Assembly: GCA_017640725.1 (NCBI GenBank)
Contig: JAEPQB010000002.1
Span: forward strand, 682,001-746,000
Reading direction: 5' to 3'
Source of the DNA: Kordiimonadaceae bacterium
GTDB taxonomy: Bacteria > Pseudomonadota > Alphaproteobacteria > Sphingomonadales > Kordiimonadaceae
DNA length: 64,000 nucleotides
Each line of letters opens with the position of its first letter. Position 1 is the stretch's first letter. A model generated the notes under the pieces. That model was not told the origin of the DNA, searched no databases, and worked only from the letters and a program-made list of their open reading frames with translations. Shown piece by piece: positions 58,745 through 64,000 of this stretch. The translations under genes were made by a program, and so were the position numbers.

Positions 58745-60121
58745 CTAAGGCCGCACCATCACGCCCGGCAGGGTCCAGTCGCCTGAAAGGGCGTGCTCGG
58801 TCGGCCAATAGAGCCGCATGTTGAGCGCGATGCCGCCTTCGCTTGGGGCAGGTAACCAATTGGGTTGCGGCACGCCAGTGGGCGCGTCGCGCTGGATATA
58901 GATGTCGAGCGAGCCATCCTCGTTGAACACCAGATCGTCCCGGCTGCCGACCGAAAAGCGGTTAATCGGGTTCTCGGGCAAGTAAAACTCGTCATTGTAC
59001 GCTGTCAGCGACCAGAAGGCGTTCACAGGCGGTATCTGGTCGGCGCTTAAGTGCAGTACATAGTTTTTATCGGCGGTGAGCGGTGCGCCAGAGGCGTCCT
59101 GCCGTGTGTTGGGGTACATGGCGTCCTCGGCGATATTGGCGCCCAAGCCCACGAGCGCCACATAGGCGCGCACCGGATAACGGCTGCCATAGCTGCCAAG
59201 CCGCGCACCGCCCGGCATGCCCGCCCAAAAGCCCTCGTTTTTCGGCAAGCGCGCCGCGACCTCCAGCAAACGTTTCTGCGCCATTTCAATGGCTTTCGCT
59301 GACGCACGCTTTTGCCGGAACGAGCGGGAGCTTGTTGGAAATTCCTGACCAACCGCAAAGCCGAACCCACTTTGCATCCTGGCCACAAGGTCTGCGTCCG
59401 CCTCCGCCGGTGGGTTATCAACCATCAGGGCAGAGAGCCGATTGAAAAAATCTTTGGCGCCCAGGTCCAGCACCGCCTGCTTGGGGTTACCACTGTTGTT
59501 GGCAAAGCTTGGGTCAAGCGCCGGCGGCGCGGGCTTGCCAGCGACAAAGCTGCTGAGCGTTTGCACGCTCATCAAGTCCTGGTACGCGTTCACGGCGGCG
59601 ATATCATCACCGCCCGTGGACATCATGCGTGCAATCGCCCACGCCATGTTGGTGGGGGAGCGGACCATTGGCATGCCTTCAGGCACCTCGCCCTGCCAAT
59701 TTGGCCCTGCAACCAGCACGGTTTGCGCGCCGGTGCCGGTTGTGCGGCTGCCAATGCTCGCGAACACATTGGTCCAGGCGTCATGGATCGGCATCACAAC
59801 ATAGCGCCCGCCGCTGTCCGGCAGGCTGATGACCACCGGCTCCGCCTTCAGGTCAAGCCAGATGGTCGAATAAATGGTGTCCACATTCGGGCGCACCACA
59901 CGGCGGAAGGTATGGTCCGGGAAACTGCGCAGATGATTGAGCCGGTTCCAGTTGTCGCCCACGGTTGTGCGGCGGGTTTCGTCCATCACAATGAGCGGAA
60001 AGCCATACACATAGGACTGCGCCGCCAGGCGGCCATAGTCCTTAAGGGAGAGCTCCGCATCCTGCGCCGCAACCGGACCAGACACCAGCATCAGAACCAA
60101 TATTGCAATCCGTTTGATCAC
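58745..60121 (-). CDS. DUF1254/DUF1214 secreted protein
   Basis: A 458-residue exported protein. The signal peptide is MIKRIAILVLMLVSGPVAAQ. The DUF1254 part (about 25-200) holds YVYGFPLIVMDETRR and RPNVDTIYSTIWLDLKAEP. The DUF1214 part (about 330-450) holds LPPVNAFWSLTAYNDEFYL-type sequence. The family is common and of unknown function. The GTG start has AAGGAG upstream and overlaps the GNAT gene stop (GTGA). Confidence 0.85.
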   Translation of the reverse strand: MIKRIAILVLMLVSGPVAAQDAELSLKDYGRLAAQSYVYGFPLIVMDETRRTTVGDNWNRLNHLRSFPDHTFRRVVRPNVDTIYSTIWLDLKAEPVVISLPDSGGRYVVMPIHDAWTNVFASIGSRTTGTGAQTVLVAGPNWQGEVPEGMPMVRSPTNMAWAIARMMSTGGDDIAAVNAYQDLMSVQTLSSFVAGKPAPPALDPSFANNSGNPKQAVLDLGAKDFFNRLSALMVDNPPAEADADLVARMQSGFGFAVGQEFPTSSRSFRQKRASAKAIEMAQKRLLEVAARLPKNEGFWAGMPGGARLGSYGSRYPVRAYVALVGLGANIAEDAMYPNTRQDASGAPLTADKNYVLHLSADQIPPVNAFWSLTAYNDEFYLPENPINRFSVGSRDDLVFNEDGSLDIYIQRDAPTGVPQPNWLPAPSEGGIALNMRLYWPTEHALSGDWTLPGVMVRP

Positions 60122-60633
60122 GCGTGATCTCCTTCACTTTTTAAATCCAGCCGCATTACCCACGCAGGCGCACTGCCACCGCGCGCAGCGGAAATGCCCT
60201 CGGTTTCGCGCACGGCAGTGAACCCGAGCTTTTCGAGCACTCGGCCCGACGCCACATTGTCTTTGAAATATTGCGCATAAATGGGGCCGTCAAAACCACC
60301 GTCCCGCAGCAGGTCAATCACCATGCCCGCGGCCTTGGTGGCAAGGCCCTTGCCCCGGTGGTCTTTGTGGATCGCGTAGCCAATTTCCATCTCGTCGCGC
60401 TCGTTAAAAAACCAGCCGGCGATGCCAACGAGCGTCTCCCCTTCATAGAGGCCGCGGTCCACACGCGTGCCGGCGTCTTCTTCCATGCGGCGCAAATCAA
60501 GGCGCTCCTGCGCCCACTCTCGCGTGACAGGGTACGGGATGGTGCCCGTATTGATGGAAAGCGTGGGGTCTTTGAGCAGGGTATAATATTGCTCCACATG
60601 CTCGTTTGGCACTTTTTCCAGTGTAACTGTCAT
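60118..60633 (-). CDS. GNAT-family N-acetyltransferase
   Basis: A 171-residue RimJ/RimL-type acetyltransferase: the acetyl-CoA loop reads IHKDHRGKGLATKAAGMVI (R/Q-x-x-G-x-G/A), preceded by MEIGYAI and followed by NVASGRVLEKLGF. The substrate could be a protein N-terminus or a small amine. First in a two-gene unit with the DUF1254 protein. Confidence 0.88.
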   Translation of the reverse strand: MTVTLEKVPNEHVEQYYTLLKDPTLSINTGTIPYPVTREWAQERLDLRRMEEDAGTRVDRGLYEGETLVGIAGWFFNERDEMEIGYAIHKDHRGKGLATKAAGMVIDLLRDGGFDGPIYAQYFKDNVASGRVLEKLGFTAVRETEGISAARGGSAPAWVMRLDLKSEGDHA

Positions 60634-60717
60634 CGTTGTGCGCCCCCAAAAGCTCTAGACCAAGCAGTAACCATATGGAACAGTTGCCGCAAGCCTGTTG
60701 GGCGCAAGGAGGTAAAA

Positions 60718-61320
60718 ATGGCGGGAAACCCGGGGAAACTGAATGAAGGGCCGCGGCTGATCGCAACCGTCGCGGTTATGCTGATCATCTTTCTGGCGGG
60801 CAGCTATGTGGTGGCGGGCAGTTATGTGGCGATGCTGCCCTTGACAATGAAGCCAACGGTTTGGCTTTCCTTTACCTTTTTCATCATGGCGTTTACTGCC
60901 AGCAGTTTTCAGATTTTGTTTCGTGGCACCTATGGTCGCTGGGCGATGAAAAACCGGCGGTATATTGGCCTGTCGTTTGCGCTGGCGCATTTTACCCATG
61001 CTGTACTTGTGCTTTCTAACCTGGCGCTGACGGAGGCGTCCCGAACAGCCGGACAGCTTTCTGGGGGTGGCCTGGCCTATGTGTTTCTGGGCCTGATGGC
61101 CCTGACCAGCAACAACGCGTCCGTGCGGAAGATGGGCGCTAAAAACTGGAAACTGATGCATAAGGTGGGCAGCTATTATATCTGGCTGATCTTTGTCTCT
61201 CGGTCTATCAATGAATTGCCGCACAATCTGCCATCAGGTGGGTTCATCGTTGTATTTGGGCTGGCGGCACTGATGTTCCGTATTTCAGCCTGGCTGAAAC
61301 AGCGGAAAAATAAAAGCTAG
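60718..61320 (+). CDS. ferric-reductase-like transmembrane protein
   Basis: A 200-residue protein with about six helices. Two histidines lie in the third and fifth helices (ALAHFTHAVLV and KLMHKVGSYYIWL), the heme-ligand pattern of the YedZ/MsrQ and ferric-reductase-like superfamily. Both HxxHx-type positions are visible. It has a strong AAGGAGG ribosome site. It may carry electrons across the membrane; no partner reductase is seen. Confidence 0.7.
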   Translation: MAGNPGKLNEGPRLIATVAVMLIIFLAGSYVVAGSYVAMLPLTMKPTVWLSFTFFIMAFTASSFQILFRGTYGRWAMKNRRYIGLSFALAHFTHAVLVLSNLALTEASRTAGQLSGGGLAYVFLGLMALTSNNASVRKMGAKNWKLMHKVGSYYIWLIFVSRSINELPHNLPSGGFIVVFGLAALMFRISAWLKQRKNKS

Positions 61321-61362
61321 CGGTCAGCTGGTTTTTTTGGGGATTAAAAGGGGAGAGACACC

Positions 61363-61773
61363 ATGAATTCAATTTTGACGCCGATCCTGATGATGGTCAG
61401 CTGGTCTTTGTTCATGTGGCTTTGGATGTATATTACGCGCATCCCGGCCATGACAAAGGCGGAAGTGGACCCACAGGACGCTGCCCATCCGGGCTCTTTG
61501 AATGTGCTGCCGTCCGGCGTGCGCCGCATTGCCGACAATTATAACCACTTGCATGAGCAGCCGACAATTTTCTATGCACTGGTGTTCTATTGCCATTTGG
61601 CAGGCATTACCGACAGCACCACCGTGATGCTGGCGTGGGGCTATGTGGGCGCGCGGGTTCTGCATTCGCTGGTGCAATCCACCATCAACAAAGTGGCGGT
61701 TCGCTTTTTACTGTTTGTGATTTCAAACATCTTCCTGTTCGCCATCGCCATTCGCGCGCTGCTGACGCTTTAG
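61363..61773 (+). CDS. MAPEG-family membrane protein
   Basis: A 136-residue protein with four helices. RIADNYNHLHEQPTIFYALV carries the MAPEG glutathione-binding motif (N-x-x-E-x-x-P), followed by WGYVGARVLHSLVQ. GGGAGAGAC precedes the ATG. Bacterial members may be glutathione-linked; the substrate is unknown. Confidence 0.88.
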   Translation: MNSILTPILMMVSWSLFMWLWMYITRIPAMTKAEVDPQDAAHPGSLNVLPSGVRRIADNYNHLHEQPTIFYALVFYCHLAGITDSTTVMLAWGYVGARVLHSLVQSTINKVAVRFLLFVISNIFLFAIAIRALLTL

Positions 61774-61779
61774 GGGCGC

Positions 61780-62526
61780 ATGGGCAAGGTCGCGATCATA
61801 ACGGGCGGCAGTCGTGGCATTGGGGCGGCGACTGCGGTTAAGGCGGCCAAAGCCGGATACGGTGTATGCCTGTCGTATGTGAGCGACGCCACTGCCGCGG
61901 AGGCCGTGGTGGCGACGTGCATTGAGGCGGACGCTCAGGCGCTTGCCGTACAGGCAGATGTGGCCAATCAGGCCGACGTAAAGCGCCTTTTTGAAGCCTG
62001 CGACACTACGCTCGGTGCAGCCACATTGCTTGTGAACAACGCGGGCATTGTGGGCCAAATGGGACCCTTCCCTGACCTGCCTGCTGATGCACTCAAGCGC
62101 ACCTTTGCCGTGAATGTATTTGGTGCCATGTATGCGGCGCAGGAAGCCGCAAACCGCATGGCGACATCAAAGGGCGGAAACGGCGGCGTGATCATCAATG
62201 TTTCGTCGATGGCGTCGCGGCTCGGCAGCGCGGGCGAGTATGTGCATTATGCCGCCAGCAAAGGCGCAATCGACAGTTTCACTATAGGGCTCGCGAAAGA
62301 ACTTGGCCCGGATGGTATCCGCGTGAATGCGGTTAGAAGCGGCACGGTGGGCACTGAGGTGCACCAGCGCGACGGCAACCCGGACCGCCCCGGCATGGTG
62401 GCGGAAACAGCCCCCTTGAGGCGGGTTGGCAAACCAGATGACATTGCGGGTGCGATCCTGTGGCTTGCCTCTGACGAAGCAGGGTATGCCACTGGCTCTA
62501 TACTGGACGTAACAGGCGGGCTTTAG
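61780..62526 (+). CDS. short-chain dehydrogenase/reductase
   Basis: A 248-residue SDR: TGGSRGIG cofactor loop, NNAGIV, catalytic Ser in INVSSMAS, and YAASKGA (Tyr-x3-Lys). The GAAT...DVTGG end is typical. It resembles glucose-1-dehydrogenase/FabG-like SDRs; the substrate is unknown. It is 6 bp after the MAPEG gene and overlaps the convergent LytTR gene by 4 bp. Confidence 0.92.
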   Translation: MGKVAIITGGSRGIGAATAVKAAKAGYGVCLSYVSDATAAEAVVATCIEADAQALAVQADVANQADVKRLFEACDTTLGAATLLVNNAGIVGQMGPFPDLPADALKRTFAVNVFGAMYAAQEAANRMATSKGGNGGVIINVSSMASRLGSAGEYVHYAASKGAIDSFTIGLAKELGPDGIRVNAVRSGTVGTEVHQRDGNPDRPGMVAETAPLRRVGKPDDIAGAILWLASDEAGYATGSILDVTGGL

Positions 62527-63368
62527 CCCTTAATTCGTGCGTAAAGCGCATCCCTGTAGCGGCGACCAACCGGAATGTGTGCACCGCCCTTCAATGCCAA
62601 TCGATGACCGCCACTTTCCAGCGGAGCAATTTCTTCAATTTGTTCAAGGTTGACAACAAAACTGCGATGCACGCGCAAAAAAGGCCCTGCCGAGAGCTTT
62701 TTTTCAATCGCGCTTAGCGTGTCTCGGGTCAGATATTCTTCACCGCTTGCAAACACTCGTACATAATTGGAGGCGGCCTGGAACCAGTCAACGCTCGCCA
62801 GATCCAGCGCCTTGTCGGCTTTGCCATGTTTCACAAGAATTTTGTTGATTGTAGCTGGCTGGTTTTCCGGTGAAGCCGCCGAAACCGGCTTCTTGAAATA
62901 GCGATACAGCAGAATGACAACCGAGAAAGCCACATAAATGGGCAGGTCTTTGGCATATTCATAAACAATAACGCCCATGAGCCCTTCAGACGCCGCGTGA
63001 ACATAGTCTTGCCCGGCAATGGCGAACACGAGTTCCCGCAAAGTTGCCATCATGCCAATATGCGCCAGCGAGAACAGAATTGTGCCGCCTGCATGAGCCA
63101 CAAACGGCATCAACAGCTGTTCTCGGCTGAAGGGGAAGCGGTCGAGCATGGCGCGCACAAAAAGAACCAGCAGCAACGCCGAAAAGCCGCTGGATGCTTC
63201 GTTAGTAACAAGCCGGAACAGCGATACCTCGATCTGTCTGCGCTCGTAATCAACCATCATGTTATAGGCACCTAACGACCAAAACAGGCTGACAATGAAC
63301 AGCCAACCCAGCACTTCTGGCAGGGTGATGCTGCTTAATTCAAAAAAGCGTTTTTTACTATTTGTCAC
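62523..63368 (-). CDS. membrane-anchored LytTR transcription factor
   Basis: A 281-residue protein with about four N-terminal membrane helices (about 16-36, 56-75, 88-110 and 135-155) and a C-terminal LytTR domain (about 178-278) with DWFQAASNYVRVFASGEEYL, FLRVHRSFVVNLE and HIPVGRRYRDAL. It has no kinase or receiver domain, so it is a one-component regulator. The GTG start has GGGGA upstream. It is the second LytTR system in the window. Confidence 0.88.
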   Translation of the reverse strand: MTNSKKRFFELSSITLPEVLGWLFIVSLFWSLGAYNMMVDYERRQIEVSLFRLVTNEASSGFSALLLVLFVRAMLDRFPFSREQLLMPFVAHAGGTILFSLAHIGMMATLRELVFAIAGQDYVHAASEGLMGVIVYEYAKDLPIYVAFSVVILLYRYFKKPVSAASPENQPATINKILVKHGKADKALDLASVDWFQAASNYVRVFASGEEYLTRDTLSAIEKKLSAGPFLRVHRSFVVNLEQIEEIAPLESGGHRLALKGGAHIPVGRRYRDALYARIKG

Positions 63369-63510
63369 TTGTCCCCAAATCCGGTCATTCGGCCCAGCAA
63401 CGGGGCGTTTGTCCCAATTTAACTATTCGGTCGTGGCTTTCGGATGTCAACAACTGGGCTGACCCGTGCGCTGCCAGCGCCTGAGTCATGACAGGATATT
63501 TGAGGAACCA

Positions 63511-64000
63511 ATGCATATGACAAAAACTATTCCAACTATGCTCACTGGCATGGTGCTTTTGGGCATAAGCCAGTCGGCTACCGCACAGAATGACACAGAC
63601 AAACATTTCCACGGCATCTACCTGGGCAGTGAAATTGGCAGCCAAAATTTGTTTGGCGGTGCCCTGATAAACGGCGCAGATATTTTGACCGAAGATAAAC
63701 GCTTTGTGGCGAGCGGATTTATTGGGGCACGTTATCAGTTTGAAAGCGGTCTGGTGTTGGGCTTTGAGGGGCAAGTTGGCGCAACAGATGGAGACCTCAC
63801 GTTCAGTGATACAGCGCAAGGTCTGACAATTGGCTATGAAAACAACAGCCAGTCAGCTTACGGTCTAACCCTTGGCTATGCTTTTGGTGAACATAAAGAC
63901 TGGCTTCTTTTCGCCTATGGCCTTGAGACCTCTCGTGATTTTGACGTGACAATCACGGGGCCGCTTGGCACCGGAACCCAAAACGATAATCAGGGCATGG
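63511..64000 (+). CDS. outer-membrane beta-barrel protein, N-terminal part
   Basis: The first 163 codons of a protein cut by the right edge. A signal peptide ends SQSATAQNDTD. Alternating strands follow (GIYLGSEIGSQNL, FIGARYQFESGLVLGFEGQV), as in OmpA-like or surface-antigen barrels. The start at 63511 has GAGGA 5 bases upstream; an ATG at 63517 is also possible. No function can be named. Confidence 0.75.
   Translation, partial: MHMTKTIPTMLTGMVLLGISQSATAQNDTDKHFHGIYLGSEIGSQNLFGGALINGADILTEDKRFVASGFIGARYQFESGLVLGFEGQVGATDGDLTFSDTAQGLTIGYENNSQSAYGLTLGYAFGEHKDWLLFAYGLETSRDFDVTITGPLGTGTQNDNQGM

Noticed and set aside
1-64000. CRISPR array, rRNA genes or insertion sequences
   Set aside because: No regularly spaced identical repeats, no rRNA-like sequence and no transposase gene found by reading.

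Overview
The window looks like an alphaproteobacterial chromosome. The support is a complete Cpa/Tad Flp-pilus locus of the Caulobacter type, an OxyR with both redox cysteines, an ECF sigma factor paired with a YCII protein, LytTR regulators, a lone IorB-type molybdenum hydroxylase and an alginate-export-type porin. I cannot name the genus; a Kordiimonas-like marine bacterium would fit but is a guess.

Layout. Bases 1-1674 hold the N-terminal part of a large RTX-type calcium-binding protein (minus strand, cut by the window edge). Bases 1795-11142 are a 9.3 kb integrated element in a tRNA-Val(GAC) gene, bounded by a perfect 51 bp direct repeat that starts at the first base of the anticodon loop. 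It carries a tyrosine integrase, an excisionase-like HTH protein, two XRE regulators, a Rep_trans-type rolling-circle initiator with a candidate double-strand origin hairpin just upstream, a left-end HTH protein, and five membrane proteins. Four of these look like one divergent family (two membrane segments, usually a coiled coil, then a cytosolic domain with a P-[VI]-[YF]-D motif). No coat, relaxase or coupling-protein gene is visible. This is the best candidate in the window for an undescribed system.

Bases 11.3-24.8 kb are mixed core and accessory genes: a metal-handling operon (small Cys-rich secreted protein, TolC-like lipoprotein, Tat-exported multicopper oxidase), the IorB-type enzyme, an N-formylglutamate amidohydrolase family protein, a porin, a candidate 80 nt sRNA with a CCUCC motif, an LpxH-like phosphatase with a GT4 glycosyltransferase, a GFA protein, a solute-binding-like protein and two six-helix-like membrane proteins. 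Bases 24.9-27.1 kb hold typA with an attenuator-like leader and a pair of related palindromes on either side. Bases 27.3-40 kb hold stress, envelope and regulatory genes, including a small ORF and its decayed copy on either side of a Gfo/Idh/MocA gene, a pentapeptide-repeat membrane protein, the ECF42-type sigma/YCII pair and a chemoreceptor.

Bases 40.2-53.6 kb are the Flp pilus region: TadG, TadE and TadF-like pseudopilins, an RTX protein, then flp-cpaA-cpaB-cpaC-cpaD-cpaE-cpaF-tadB-tadC. CpaA processes pilins, CpaF powers assembly on the TadB/TadC platform, CpaC/CpaD form the outer-membrane pore and CpaE positions it. Bases 53.6-64 kb carry a LytS/LytTR-type two-component pair, a structured terminator-ended RNA candidate beside oxyR, and several enzyme and membrane-protein genes, ending in a membrane-anchored LytTR regulator and a partial outer-membrane barrel protein.
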